A DNA stretch of 64,000 nt. Origin: Allorhizobium ampelinum S4 (GTDB lineage: Bacteria > Pseudomonadota > Alphaproteobacteria > Rhizobiales > Rhizobiaceae). This document shows positions 17,153 to 25,967 of this stretch, in pieces. Made by a program: the position numbers and the translations under genes. The stretch spans positions 1,219,188 to 1,283,187 of the forward strand of contig NC_011988.1 of the NCBI RefSeq assembly GCF_000016285.1. Reading direction: 5' to 3'. Each line of letters opens with the position of its first letter. Within the stretch, counting starts at the first letter, position 1. The notes under the pieces were generated by a model, which was not told the origin of the DNA, searched no databases, and saw only the letters and a list, made by a program, of their open reading frames with translations.

Positions 17153-18253
17153 CTACCAGACCAGGCCGCGTGCCGCCACATCTTCCACCCGCGTCACCAC
17201 ACCATCCCGGTGAAATGTCATGATGTCGAACAGGTTTGACACCACGCAGGTGTGGTTGGGAATGATCCGCACTTTCTCGCCGATCTCGGGCCGTCTGCCA
17301 GTAATCCTCGAGAGATCGACGGTTCCGTGTTCTTCAGACAGGCCGATAATGACGGCATCCGGGTAGTCGACAATCAAGCCATAATCGTTAAAGCCAAGCA
17401 GGTCGGATGTCAGCGCTTTGGAGCCCGCATCCAGAATGGCGCGATCCGGTGTCGGGCGCGACACGACGGTGGCTAGGATATGCATTGCACAATCGTCAAG
17501 CGTGCCATGTCCAGCCTTCGCCATGCTACGGTCGCTATAGATATAGGTTCCAGCGCGATGCTCGGTGGCTGATGGCACAAGATGGGCGGAAAATAGGCTT
17601 GGCGTTCCGCCGTTCGAGACAATCGGACAGGCAATGCCCAGAGTGGTCAGGCTTGTGAGGATTTGCGCAAAAAAGCTTTCGACGACCTGTTCTGTGTGGG
17701 CCTTGGGATATGTCATTATTCCGCCGAACCGCAGGCCTTTGCTGGCGGAAATCGCTTGCGCCAGGCCAACGGCGTCTGCTGGTGTCTGCACCCCGCAGCG
17801 TCCTCCCCCGGTGTCGCATTCCACCAATACGGTCAAAGGTTTGCGATCTGCAAAATAGTTTGAAAGGCCCTCAACGGTGACGATGCTGTCGGCCACCACC
17901 TTCAGGCCGGATATCTGCTCATTCAGGGCAGAGAGCCTCACGAGCTTTTCAGGCCCAAGAATATTGAAGGTAATCAATATATCCTCGAACCCGGCCTCGG
18001 CAAACACCTCCGCCTCGGTAATTTTCTGGCAATTGATGCCGGTCGCACCGGCCTCCTGCTGCTGGCGGGCGAGGGGTGGAATCTTGTGGGTCTTGATATG
18101 CGGGCGAAAGGCTAAGCTGTGGACATCCATATAGGATTGAACCCGGGCGATATTGGCAGCGAGCCGATCCTCGTCGATTAACGGCAGCGGTGTTGACAGC
18201 GAGAGAACTGGATCGCCGGGTCTTGGACCAGGAATGTCAATTGGGCGGTCCAT
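17153..18253 (-). CDS. D-threonine aldolase / D-serine dehydratase family PLP enzyme
   Basis: This 366-residue fold-type III (alanine-racemase-like) PLP enzyme has the R-P-H-I-K-T-H-K motif with Lys54 as the likely Schiff-base lysine, and the C-terminal metal site H-T-C (His334, Cys336). The His-x-Cys pair resembles the zinc site of eukaryotic-type D-serine dehydratase rather than the His-x-Asp of classical D-threonine aldolase. It should cleave or dehydrate a beta-hydroxy D-amino acid in the cytoplasm. The ATG at 18253 is 1 bp after the M81 stop, so the pair is coupled. The exact reaction is not decided by sequence; dehydratase would fit the RidA gene across the divergent promoter. Confidence 0.82.
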   Translation of the reverse strand: MDRPIDIPGPRPGDPVLSLSTPLPLIDEDRLAANIARVQSYMDVHSLAFRPHIKTHKIPPLARQQQEAGATGINCQKITEAEVFAEAGFEDILITFNILGPEKLVRLSALNEQISGLKVVADSIVTVEGLSNYFADRKPLTVLVECDTGGGRCGVQTPADAVGLAQAISASKGLRFGGIMTYPKAHTEQVVESFFAQILTSLTTLGIACPIVSNGGTPSLFSAHLVPSATEHRAGTYIYSDRSMAKAGHGTLDDCAMHILATVVSRPTPDRAILDAGSKALTSDLLGFNDYGLIVDYPDAVIIGLSEEHGTVDLSRITGRRPEIGEKVRIIPNHTCVVSNLFDIMTFHRDGVVTRVEDVAARGLVW

Positions 18254-18254
18254 C

Positions 18255-19736
18255 TCAGGCAGTCTCCGTGTCCTGGACAAGGTTGAAAGGATCGGCGCTG
18301 ATCGGCCAGATGTCGCGGCGAACCCGCCGATAAGGGTTGGTAGCCGGATTGTTGGGATAAGGTGATCCCGCTGAACAGTAAAGGATGTCAGAGGCGATCT
18401 TCGAAAAAGCCGCGTAGAAATGATTGGTGGATTTGATCGCAAGGATATGTTTGGACGTTGGATCAATGCCGAGCGCTGTGAACAGCGAAGGGTCGTAGCT
18501 TTGCACCCGCACGGAACTCAGCACGATATCGATACCGTCTAAGTGGATATGAGCGGCGTCGCCAAACGGGGCGACACTTTCGCCAAACTGCATTTCGGCA
18601 TTGGGTACGACCTTCACCACCTTTACCAAGCCATCGACAGGATTGCCTGTGCCTAGCGCGGATTTGGCCCCAAAACGCAATGGGATTTCTGCACCTTCGC
18701 CTGCGGCCATGCAGATCTGCACAGCAATCGGGTCCCAGATCATCCCAACGGCGGTATTCGTCGCACCCTGCGCCAGAAGTTCCTCAAGCAGCACGGTCGC
18801 ATCGCCTGCTGTGCCGCCGCCGGGATTGTCCCACATGTCGGCAATCACCACCGGCCCGGCGGGATTTGCAAGCGCCTGGGCAACGGCCTGCTTTTCGTTA
18901 ATCTGCTGCATCATGAACGTGCCGCGTTTTTCGAACAGTTCAAGGCCAAGTGTGCGGGCCAGCGCCTCGCCTTTTGTTGCTTTGCCATTGGTGATGGCGA
19001 TGGTTTTGGTCCCCATTTCTGGCACGTCGCCAGCCATGAAGCCGTGAATGACCGAAAGCGACAACACATCCGGGTCTTCACCTTCGATCTGCATCAACTT
19101 ATCCACAAAGGCCCGCATCGGCTGGCGGGAGGTGGGGAAGACATCGATCATCCGGCAGTCGAAGACCGACATGACGGGTGTGATGCGACCTTCCAGCGTA
19201 TCGACGACGATCCGCCAAAGGTCACGGGCGCGGTCAACAAAATCCGTATGGGGAAACTCCTTGAAGACAACGAACACGTCCGCCGCCTCAACCCGCTTGG
19301 CTGTCAGGTGGCTATGCGGGTCCAGTTCTGCGGCAAGCAGTACATCCGGCCCGATAATGGCGCGGATGCGGCTGAGGAAATCGCCTTCCGGATCGAGATA
19401 GCCATCCGCCACCATGGCGCCGTGCAGGCCAAGTACGACGGCATTGACGGGAAGCGCTGCCGTCAATTGGTCTAGAATTTCATCGCGCAGGCTCTCATAA
19501 GTCTGCCGATTGACCAGCCCAGCCGGATCGGCCCAGGTGGCGGTGCCTTCAATCAACATCCAGCCTTTCTGGCTGCATATCTCCCGGCCAACGGTAATCG
19601 GCGCGGTGCAGAGGGTCGGCGTTGCCGGGTGTTGGCCGGGTGGCGCGTAAAGGGAAGCCTCAAAGGCGCGCCGGTCGATGCAGATCGGCGAGAACGTGTT
19701 GGTTTCCGTTGCAAAGGCGGCTGTGAAAATGCGCAC
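18255..19736 (-). CDS. M81 family metallohydrolase (MlrC/microcystinase C type), copy 1
   Basis: This 493-residue protein belongs to peptidase family M81, named after MlrC, which cleaves linearised microcystin peptides. The conserved N-terminal T-E-T-N-T-F and the L-D-P-H-S-H-L-T metal segment near residue 140 are present, as is D-M-W-D-N-P-G-G-G-T-A-G-D in the C-terminal half. The GTG at 19736 was chosen because GGAGG lies exactly 7 bases upstream; a GTG at 19754 is the alternative. It lies between the NTF2-like and PLP-enzyme genes. In this context it probably releases an amino acid or amide from a conjugate, but the substrate is unknown. Confidence 0.85.
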   Translation of the reverse strand: MRIFTAAFATETNTFSPICIDRRAFEASLYAPPGQHPATPTLCTAPITVGREICSQKGWMLIEGTATWADPAGLVNRQTYESLRDEILDQLTAALPVNAVVLGLHGAMVADGYLDPEGDFLSRIRAIIGPDVLLAAELDPHSHLTAKRVEAADVFVVFKEFPHTDFVDRARDLWRIVVDTLEGRITPVMSVFDCRMIDVFPTSRQPMRAFVDKLMQIEGEDPDVLSLSVIHGFMAGDVPEMGTKTIAITNGKATKGEALARTLGLELFEKRGTFMMQQINEKQAVAQALANPAGPVVIADMWDNPGGGTAGDATVLLEELLAQGATNTAVGMIWDPIAVQICMAAGEGAEIPLRFGAKSALGTGNPVDGLVKVVKVVPNAEMQFGESVAPFGDAAHIHLDGIDIVLSSVRVQSYDPSLFTALGIDPTSKHILAIKSTNHFYAAFSKIASDILYCSAGSPYPNNPATNPYRRVRRDIWPISADPFNLVQDTETA

Positions 19737-19775
19737 GGAGTGGCCTCCAATCACGGTTGATGGAACGAATATTTC

Positions 19776-20267
19776 TCAGGCTACGCCCATCGGGTTGGGC
19801 AAATAACCGGTAAAGCCTGAAATTTTCCAGCGGCCTTCGTGCAGGCGGCAATAATAGAGCGTTTGCCACCGCATGGTGTCGAAACCGCCATCGGCTTTTT
19901 TGATGCCGCCGTCGAATTTCTTGCGCACCAAAGCGGTTTCGCCTTCGATTTCGATCTCTTCCAGCGTGGTGGTAAAGAAAATCGCCGTGCGCGGGTCTTC
20001 ACCGTGGCTCTGACCGGCAAAATCCTTGGCCTGACGCAGCCACTCGTCGCGATAGGCCGCGAGATTCGGGAAGGTCAGGCGCCAATGATCCGGATTGGGA
20101 TCGCGATTGCCGTTGATGCCGATGAAGCCGTCCTCGACGAAATCACCTTCCACCATCGACCAGTCTGCGGCCAGAAAAGCATCGATGTCGCGGGGAACCA
20201 GCATCTCCCAGATCGCATGGCGCGCGGTATCGGTTTCCGGGAAGGGGTTTTTGAAGGGATCGCGCAT
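19776..20267 (-). CDS. NTF2/SnoaL-like protein of unknown function
   Basis: This 163-residue protein has the alpha+beta composition and W-x-I-S-G-F-T-G-Y ending typical of NTF2-like (SnoaL/ketosteroid-isomerase fold) proteins: helical start with I-D-A-F-L-A-A-D-W, then alternating strands such as T-A-I-F-F-T-T-T-L-E-E-I-E-I-E. The ATG at 20267 is preceded by AGGTGG at 5 bases, which decides against a GTG three codons upstream. It is first in the leftward operon with M81 copy 1 and the PLP enzyme. Members may be isomerases, dehydratases or binding proteins; no catalytic residues could be assigned. Confidence 0.6.
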   Translation of the reverse strand: MRDPFKNPFPETDTARHAIWEMLVPRDIDAFLAADWSMVEGDFVEDGFIGINGNRDPNPDHWRLTFPNLAAYRDEWLRQAKDFAGQSHGEDPRTAIFFTTTLEEIEIEGETALVRKKFDGGIKKADGGFDTMRWQTLYYCRLHEGRWKISGFTGYLPNPMGVA

Positions 20268-20284
20268 CTCAGCCACCTTTGTCT

Positions 20285-20310
20285 AAATTATTTTCATCTT
20301 CTATGAAAAT
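20285..20310. promoter_or_regulatory. Candidate RpiR operator (site 1)
   Basis: Perfect 8-bp arms ATTTTCAT and ATGAAAAT (20290-20297, 20303-20310) are separated by 5 bases, overlapping AAATTATTTTC (20285-20295). It lies in the 112-bp gap between the two divergent operons, one of which encodes an RpiR regulator. The pairing with RpiR is inferred. Confidence 0.55.
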
Positions 20311-20355
20311 CTCTAGGCAAAATCGGTTTTCTATGATGAATTGTCAATTGATCAC

Positions 20356-20366
20356 GAAAATAATTT
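20356..20366 (+). promoter_or_regulatory. Candidate RpiR operator (site 2)
   Basis: GAAAATAATTT here is the exact reverse complement of 20285-20295, giving two 11-bp arms about 71 bp apart on either side of the divergent promoters. It ends just before the ridA ribosome site. Confidence 0.45.
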
Positions 20367-20379
20367 GCATGAGGTCGAG

Positions 20380-20766
20380 ATGACGATCAAGCGGTATGGC
20401 GCGGAAAAAGCAGGTGCCGGCGGGCAGAAACTGCCGTTTGCCAGAGCAGTTGAAGCCGATGGCTGGTTGCATGTCTCCGGCCAGGTGGCGATGGAAGACG
20501 GCGAGATCATCCAGGGTGGCATTGTCGAACAGAGCCATAAGGCGATCGGCAACCTGATCGCCATTTTGCATGAGGCTGGCTACGGCGTGGAGCATGTCGT
20601 GCGCTGCGGTGTCTGGATTGATGATCCCCGTGATTTCTGGAGCTTCAACAAGATCTATCAGGGCTATTTTGGCGAACATCCGCCAGCGCGTGCCTGCGTG
20701 CAGGCCTCAATGATGGTCGATTGCAAGGTCGAGATCGACTGCATAGCCTATAAGGCGACCAAATAA
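20380..20766 (+). CDS. RidA/YjgF family imine/enamine deaminase
   Basis: This 128-residue protein has the RidA landmarks: P-F-A-R-A-V near residue 20, G-Q-V-A, and the P-P-A-R-A-C-V-Q-A segment with Arg104, followed by V-E-I-D (Glu118). RidA proteins hydrolyse 2-aminoacrylate and related imines made by PLP-dependent dehydratases. The ATG at 20380 has GAGG at 5 bases; upstream in-frame starts lack one. It heads the rightward operon and lies opposite the PLP enzyme operon, which suggests it clears that enzyme's imine product. Confidence 0.9.
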   Translation: MTIKRYGAEKAGAGGQKLPFARAVEADGWLHVSGQVAMEDGEIIQGGIVEQSHKAIGNLIAILHEAGYGVEHVVRCGVWIDDPRDFWSFNKIYQGYFGEHPPARACVQASMMVDCKVEIDCIAYKATK

Positions 20767-20785
20767 GGTTGGTTTGTGAGGGCTT

Positions 20786-21649
20786 ATGGATATCTTTGCC
20801 ACCATACAGGAAGATCGCGCGCAATTTTCGCCTTCCGAACAGCGGATTGCCGACATTCTCCTGAGTGAGCTGGATTTTGCCGTCGGCGCATCGATCATCG
20901 AGCTGGCCGAGCGGGCGCAAGTGTCGCCGCCGACGGTGACCCGTTTTTGCCGCAGGCTTGGGTGCCAGAGCTTTTCGGATTTCAAGGTCAATCTGGCCAA
21001 GACTGCCTATGTCGGCGTGCGTTATCTGAACCCGGAAGCGAAAAGCACTGAGCCGCAGGATGTTGCTGAGGATGTGATCACCAAGGCGCAGAACGCGCTG
21101 TTCATGATGCATCGCTCTCTCGACGCAGTTATGATCGAAAAGGTTGCGGACCGGATTTCGCGGGCTGAGATGATCTACGCGTTCGGCTCGGGCGGCAATT
21201 CCTCAATGATTGCCTCGGAATTGCAAAACCGGCTGTTTCGGCTGGGGTCACGGGTCACGGCTTGCAACGATCACCATATGCAATTGATGCTGACAGCGGC
21301 GGCGCGCAGCAATGATATCATTGTCGGATCATCCTTCTCGGGCCGCAATCTGGAGCTGGCGCGCTGTTTCGAGCTGGCGCGTGACAACGGCATTACAACG
21401 ATTGCCCTGACCCAGAGTGACAGCGCTGTCGCCAAGGCTGCCGAGCTGGTCGTTGGTATCGATCTGCCGGAGGGCGACAATATCTTTCGTCCGACATCGA
21501 CCCGCTTTGCCTATCTGGCCATGGTCGATGTCATCGCCAGTCTGGTTGCCTATCGCAATCGCAAGCTTTCCATGGTGACGCTGCGCCACATCAAACAACA
21601 ATTGGTCGAACATCGCGATGGCGACGACCGTCAGATTCTGGGAGACTAG
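20786..21649 (+). CDS. RpiR/MurR family transcriptional regulator
   Basis: This 287-residue regulator has an N-terminal HTH_6 domain (about residues 1-77, with Q-V-S-P-P-T-V-T-R-F-C-R-R-L-G) and a C-terminal SIS phosphosugar-binding domain (about 125-255, with F-G-S-G-G-N-S and G-S-S-F-S-G-R-N). It should sense a sugar phosphate and control the flanking divergent operons, probably through the GAAAAT/ATTTTC repeats at 20285-20366. It sits 19 bp after ridA. Confidence 0.92.
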   Translation: MDIFATIQEDRAQFSPSEQRIADILLSELDFAVGASIIELAERAQVSPPTVTRFCRRLGCQSFSDFKVNLAKTAYVGVRYLNPEAKSTEPQDVAEDVITKAQNALFMMHRSLDAVMIEKVADRISRAEMIYAFGSGGNSSMIASELQNRLFRLGSRVTACNDHHMQLMLTAAARSNDIIVGSSFSGRNLELARCFELARDNGITTIALTQSDSAVAKAAELVVGIDLPEGDNIFRPTSTRFAYLAMVDVIASLVAYRNRKLSMVTLRHIKQQLVEHRDGDDRQILGD

Positions 21650-21650
21650 G

Positions 21651-22427
21651 ATGGCGAAATCCGTGGCCGTGGTAACAGGTGCCGCCGGTGATATCGGGCG
21701 GGCAATTGCCAGCCGTCTGGCCGCAAGCCATGATGTGGTGGTGCTGGCCGATATTGATGAGACCGCGGTGAATGCGGCTGCGAAAACCCTCGGCAGTACG
21801 GAAAACTTCCTGCCGCTGGTCTGTGACGTCACCGACGAGGCGAGCATCAATGCTCTGGCATCTGCGGTGCAGGAGTTTGGGGTTACCAAGACCCTCGTCA
21901 ACAACGCCGGGGCGGCAAGGGCCGTCAGTCTGCACGATACCGATGCTGCCATCTGGCGCCAGGATAATACGCTCAATCTGGAAGCCGCATTCCTGACCTT
22001 CAGGGCTTTGGAAAATCAACTGAAACAATCACAAGGCGCGGTCATCAATATTGCTTCGGTCAATGGCATGGCCGTGTTCGGCCATCCCGCCTATAGCGCT
22101 GCGAAGGCTGGCCTGATCCATCTGACCCGGTTGATCGCGGTGGAATATGGGAAATTCGGCATTCGTGCCAATGCGGTGGCGCCCGGCACGGTGCGCACCC
22201 AGGCCTGGGAAGCGCGCGCCGCTGCCAATCCTGCCGTGTTCGAAGAGGCCAAGCGTTGGTATGCCTTACAACGGATCGCCACGGCGCAGGATGTTGCAAA
22301 TGCGGTGTTTTTTCTGGCTGGTGATCAGGCTGCTGCCATTACCGGCGTCTGCCTTCCCGTCGATTGTGGGTTGACGGCAGGCCAAAGCGAACTTGCCCGG
22401 ACATTTTCGCAGTCCGAGCATTATTGA
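21651..22427 (+). CDS. Short-chain dehydrogenase/reductase (SDR)
   Basis: This 258-residue NAD(P)-dependent oxidoreductase has the T-G-A-A-G-D-I-G cofactor motif near residue 8, N-N-A-G-A-A near 83, catalytic Ser in I-N-I-A-S-V-N-G and the Y-S-A-A-K pair. The ATG at 21651 follows GGGAG and lies 1 bp after the rpiR stop. The FabG-like form does not give a substrate; in this operon a sugar or hydroxy-acid is likely. Confidence 0.9.
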   Translation: MAKSVAVVTGAAGDIGRAIASRLAASHDVVVLADIDETAVNAAAKTLGSTENFLPLVCDVTDEASINALASAVQEFGVTKTLVNNAGAARAVSLHDTDAAIWRQDNTLNLEAAFLTFRALENQLKQSQGAVINIASVNGMAVFGHPAYSAAKAGLIHLTRLIAVEYGKFGIRANAVAPGTVRTQAWEARAAANPAVFEEAKRWYALQRIATAQDVANAVFFLAGDQAAAITGVCLPVDCGLTAGQSELARTFSQSEHY

Positions 22428-22461
22428 TCCTCCATCCATTCAGACCTCAAGGGGAACCGTC

Positions 22462-24381
22462 ATGACTGAAGTCGCTTTTCGTCTGGACAATGCTTGGTAT
22501 CCTATCGAGGGCGATGACGGCGGTGGTTTCGTCTTCACCCTCTACAACTTATCGTCCGAGCCTGTCAGCGGTTTCAAGCTTGCCTATACGGCCTTGACGC
22601 GGGTGAAGGACGACCCGGTCTGCGACAACGCAGTTTTCCTGCGACGCAACGCCAATTTTCACCAGTTTGCACCACCGGAAGGCCTGGTTTTGGCGCCAGG
22701 AGGGTGCTGGCGGTTTACGGTTCAGGGCCTCTGGCGGCCCGCTCGACATCGCACGGATGGTGCGAAATCAGCTTATTTGACTCTTGCCGATGGACGTCAT
22801 GTCGTCGTCTCCGTCGATGATCTGATGCTGCAAGGCCGGGTGAGCGCCCCCGCGCCAGTTCTGTTGCCGAAGGGAGAGGTTAGCAAGCCTTTTTCGCTGC
22901 TGCCGTGGCCCGTCGAGGCGAACCTTGCGGCGGGCGATGGCTTTCCGGTGGCGATCTATCCCGCCAAGGGTACGGATCTTTCCGGCTTACAGGCGATTGA
23001 GCGGGTCAATGCACTTTACCGGCGGCTATTTACAGTCGGCCATGTGCCATTTTCGCTGGCGCCGGTCGATCAGGGCAAAGCCTTGAAACTCGCCCATGAT
23101 CCAGCACTCGGCGCATCTGCCTATTGGCTCGATTTTGCTGAGGAGATTACGCTGTCCTTTGGGGATGAGGCGGGACGGCAATATGGACTGACAGCATTGG
23201 CGCAAATGCTGCATGGCGCAAGACAAGATCCCGCGCAGTTCAGGTTTCCGGTCTCCGGCCAGATCAAGGATGCGCCGCGTTATGGCTGGCGCGGCTGCCA
23301 TCTGGATGTGTCCCGGCAATTTTATCCGACGCAGGACGTGCTGCGGCTGATCGATATCATGGCCTGGATGAAGCTGAATATTTTCCACTGGCATCTGACC
23401 GATGACGAAGCTTGGCGGTTGGAAATCAAGGCCTATCCGCAACTCACGACTGTTGGCGTGCTGCGTGGCCCGGATGAACCGATGTTGCCGCAGCTTGGCA
23501 ATGGCGCGGAGCCGGTCGGTGGTTTTTACACCCAGGAGGATGTTGGCCACATCGTCGCCCATGCCGCCTTGCTGCATGTTGAGGTCGTGCCTGAGATCGA
23601 TATTCCGGGTCATAGCACCGCGATCTTGACGGCCTTGCCTGAACTGGTCGATGGCCAGGAAGCGCCTGACAGCTACCGCTCCGTCCAAGGCTATCCGAAT
23701 AACGCGCTCAACCCTGCCATTGAGCAGACCTATGTGTTTCTCGGCAAGGTTTTGGATGAGATGGCGACGCTGTTTCCCTCCGATCTCGTGCATGTCGGTG
23801 GTGATGAGGTTGCGGCCAATACCTGGATGGCCTCGCCATTGGCAAAAAAGCTGATGGAGCAGGAGGGCATTGACGGCACATTCGGGCTGCAAAGCCATTT
23901 CATGAAGCGCATTCAGCAGATGTTGAAAGACCGCGGCAAGAAACTGGCTGGTTGGGACGAAGTATCCCACGGCGGCGGTGTCGATCCGCAGGGAACGCTG
24001 CTGATGGCCTGGCAGAAGCCGGAGGTAGGACTGGATCTGGCGCGGCAGGGCTATGACGTGGTGATGACGCCCGGACAGGCCTATTATCTCGACATGGTGC
24101 AGGACGAGGCGTGGCAGGAGCCGGGCGCCAGCTGGGCCGGCACCGTGCCGCCGCACCATACCTATACCTATGAAGCCGTCGCGGAATTTCCTGAGGAATT
24201 AAAGCCTAGGATGCGGGGTGTGCAGGCCTGTATCTGGTCGGAGCATTTCCTGAACCGGGATTACTTCAACCACCTGGTCTTTCCGCGCCTGCCGGCTGTT
24301 GCCGAGGCCGCCTGGACCCCTAGGCATCAGAAGGAGTGGCTGCGCTTTGCAGCTCTCGCGCCGCTGATGCCACGTTTTTAA
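22462..24381 (+). CDS. Beta-N-acetylhexosaminidase, GH20
   Basis: This 639-residue enzyme removes terminal beta-linked N-acetylglucosamine or N-acetylgalactosamine. The catalytic domain starts near residue 270 with R-G-C-H-L-D-V-S-R; H-W-H-L-T-D-D-E-A-W, D-I-P-G-H-S and the catalytic pair in H-V-G-G-D-E-V (Asp448, Glu449) follow, then L-A-G-W-D-E-V. The first about 130 residues form a beta-rich region not typical of the shortest family members, followed by the GH20b-like domain. No signal peptide is seen at the chosen ATG (AAGGGGAAC upstream), so it may act in the cytoplasm on imported oligosaccharides, which suits the ABC importer and NagK. Confidence 0.93.
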   Translation: MTEVAFRLDNAWYPIEGDDGGGFVFTLYNLSSEPVSGFKLAYTALTRVKDDPVCDNAVFLRRNANFHQFAPPEGLVLAPGGCWRFTVQGLWRPARHRTDGAKSAYLTLADGRHVVVSVDDLMLQGRVSAPAPVLLPKGEVSKPFSLLPWPVEANLAAGDGFPVAIYPAKGTDLSGLQAIERVNALYRRLFTVGHVPFSLAPVDQGKALKLAHDPALGASAYWLDFAEEITLSFGDEAGRQYGLTALAQMLHGARQDPAQFRFPVSGQIKDAPRYGWRGCHLDVSRQFYPTQDVLRLIDIMAWMKLNIFHWHLTDDEAWRLEIKAYPQLTTVGVLRGPDEPMLPQLGNGAEPVGGFYTQEDVGHIVAHAALLHVEVVPEIDIPGHSTAILTALPELVDGQEAPDSYRSVQGYPNNALNPAIEQTYVFLGKVLDEMATLFPSDLVHVGGDEVAANTWMASPLAKKLMEQEGIDGTFGLQSHFMKRIQQMLKDRGKKLAGWDEVSHGGGVDPQGTLLMAWQKPEVGLDLARQGYDVVMTPGQAYYLDMVQDEAWQEPGASWAGTVPPHHTYTYEAVAEFPEELKPRMRGVQACIWSEHFLNRDYFNHLVFPRLPAVAEAAWTPRHQKEWLRFAALAPLMPRF

Positions 24382-24392
24382 GGAAATCGGAC

Positions 24393-25859
24393 ATGGAATT
24401 TCGAATTGCCGTTGGTGGCATTCACACGGAATGCAGCACGTCATCGCCGGTTTTGATGCAGACCGAGGATTTTCGCGTGCTGCGCGGTGACGATCTCCTG
24501 GCTGCCGATTATTTCAGCTTTCTTGGCGCGGATGGGGTCAAGCCCTTGCCCTTGCTGCATGCCCGCGCCGTTCCGGGCGGCCCGGTTTCGCGCCAGACCT
24601 ATGAGACTTTCAAGGCCGAATTCCTGGAACGGCTGCAAGCCGCTTTGCCGCTGGACGGGCTCTATCTCGCCATGCATGGTGCCATGAATGTCGAGGGCAT
24701 GGACGATGCCGAGGGTGACTGGATTTCGGCTGCGCGCGCCGTGGTTGGACCGGATTGCACGGTTGCTGCCAGTTACGATCTGCATGGCAATGTTACCCAG
24801 AAAATCATCGATCAACTGGATATTTTCGCTGGATATCGGACAGCGCCGCATATCGATGTGCGCGAAACCATGGTCCGGGCCTGGGACATGTTGATAAAAG
24901 CGCTGCGGACCGGTGAAAAGCCTGGTGTCGCCTGGGCGCCTGTGCCTGTTCTTCTTCCCGGAGAACGGACCTCAACTGAAGACGAGCCAGCCAAAAGCCT
25001 TTACTCGCAATTGCCGCAGCATGATCAGCGCCCGGGCATATGGGATGCCAATCTGATGGTTGGTTATGTCTGGGCCGACGAGCCCCGCGCCACTGCCTGT
25101 GCTGTGGTTACTGGTGTGGATCGAAGCGAGGCGCAAAAGGTGGCTGAAGAGATTGCCCGATCTTACTGGGAGGCGCGCCAAGCCTTCCGGTTCGGTCCGG
25201 TGACGGGGGCACTGAATGATATGCTCGACATAGCCGAAACGACCCGGACCCGGCCAATTATTCTCGCTGACTCGGGCGACAACCCCACCGGCGGTGGAGT
25301 TGGCGACCGCGCCGATGTCTTGGCGGCATTGATTGCCCGCGATTTCGACGGGGCGGTGATTGGCGGGATTACCGACAAGCCCGCTGTCGATGCCTGTTTT
25401 TCTGCGGGCGTGGGGGCGAAATTGGCGCTGAAGGTTGGTGGCTCACTCGATCCGGCAAGCCCGTCGGTTCAGGTTGATTGCGAGGTGCTTCGACTGGATG
25501 ATCCGGGTGTGGCGACAGAGCGCCAGGCTATCATCAAAATTGGTGGTATTACCCTTATTCTCGCCAGTAAGCGCAGGCCCTACCACAATCTCGCCGATTT
25601 CACCCGGCATGGCATTGATCCGAAAGCGGTGCGGTTGCTGGTTGTGAAGTCTGGCTATCTTTCTCCCGAGCTTCAGCCAATTTCCAATCCGAACCTGATG
25701 GCGCTGACCGATGGGGTCATTAACCAGGATATCGAGGCCTTGCCGAGCAAGCGCCGCAAACAACCGACCTATCCCTTCGTCAAGGATTTCGACTACCAGC
25801 CGCAAGCGGTGACCTCAGCACGGTGGACGGATAGCGACAATCGTTCAGGGGTAGATTGA
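24393..25859 (+). CDS. M81 family metallohydrolase (MlrC type), copy 2
   Basis: This 488-residue protein is a second M81 member, clearly diverged from the copy at 18255. It keeps G-G-I-H-T-E-C-S-T at the start, S-Y-D-L-H-G-N-V-T near residue 135 as the metal segment and L-A-D-S-G-D-N-P-T-G-G-G-V-G-D in the second half. The Shine-Dalgarno is AAGGAAA, 11 bp after the GH20 stop. Two different M81 enzymes controlled from one divergent promoter suggest two related but distinct amide or peptide bonds in the substrate. Confidence 0.86.
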   Translation: MEFRIAVGGIHTECSTSSPVLMQTEDFRVLRGDDLLAADYFSFLGADGVKPLPLLHARAVPGGPVSRQTYETFKAEFLERLQAALPLDGLYLAMHGAMNVEGMDDAEGDWISAARAVVGPDCTVAASYDLHGNVTQKIIDQLDIFAGYRTAPHIDVRETMVRAWDMLIKALRTGEKPGVAWAPVPVLLPGERTSTEDEPAKSLYSQLPQHDQRPGIWDANLMVGYVWADEPRATACAVVTGVDRSEAQKVAEEIARSYWEARQAFRFGPVTGALNDMLDIAETTRTRPIILADSGDNPTGGGVGDRADVLAALIARDFDGAVIGGITDKPAVDACFSAGVGAKLALKVGGSLDPASPSVQVDCEVLRLDDPGVATERQAIIKIGGITLILASKRRPYHNLADFTRHGIDPKAVRLLVVKSGYLSPELQPISNPNLMALTDGVINQDIEALPSKRRKQPTYPFVKDFDYQPQAVTSARWTDSDNRSGVD

Positions 25860-25967
25860 ACCCGTCAGACCCCCAGGCAAACTTTAAACAAGAGATAAGC
25901 GTCTCACTCCGCAAAGGTGCCGCCGGTGAAGCCAGCGGCAGCTTGTTTTCACAAAGATAGCGCGTTC

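Noticed and set aside
23026..24159. 377-codon open frame antisense to GH20
   Set aside because: It lies entirely opposite a gene with intact catalytic motifs, is rich in His, Gln and Arg as expected for the reverse strand of a GC-rich gene, and resembles no family.
25919..25955. Possible terminator between M81 copy 2 and the MFS gene
   Set aside because: A 6-bp stem (TGCCGC/GCGGCA) is followed by only a short T-rich run, and the genes are close enough to be one operon.
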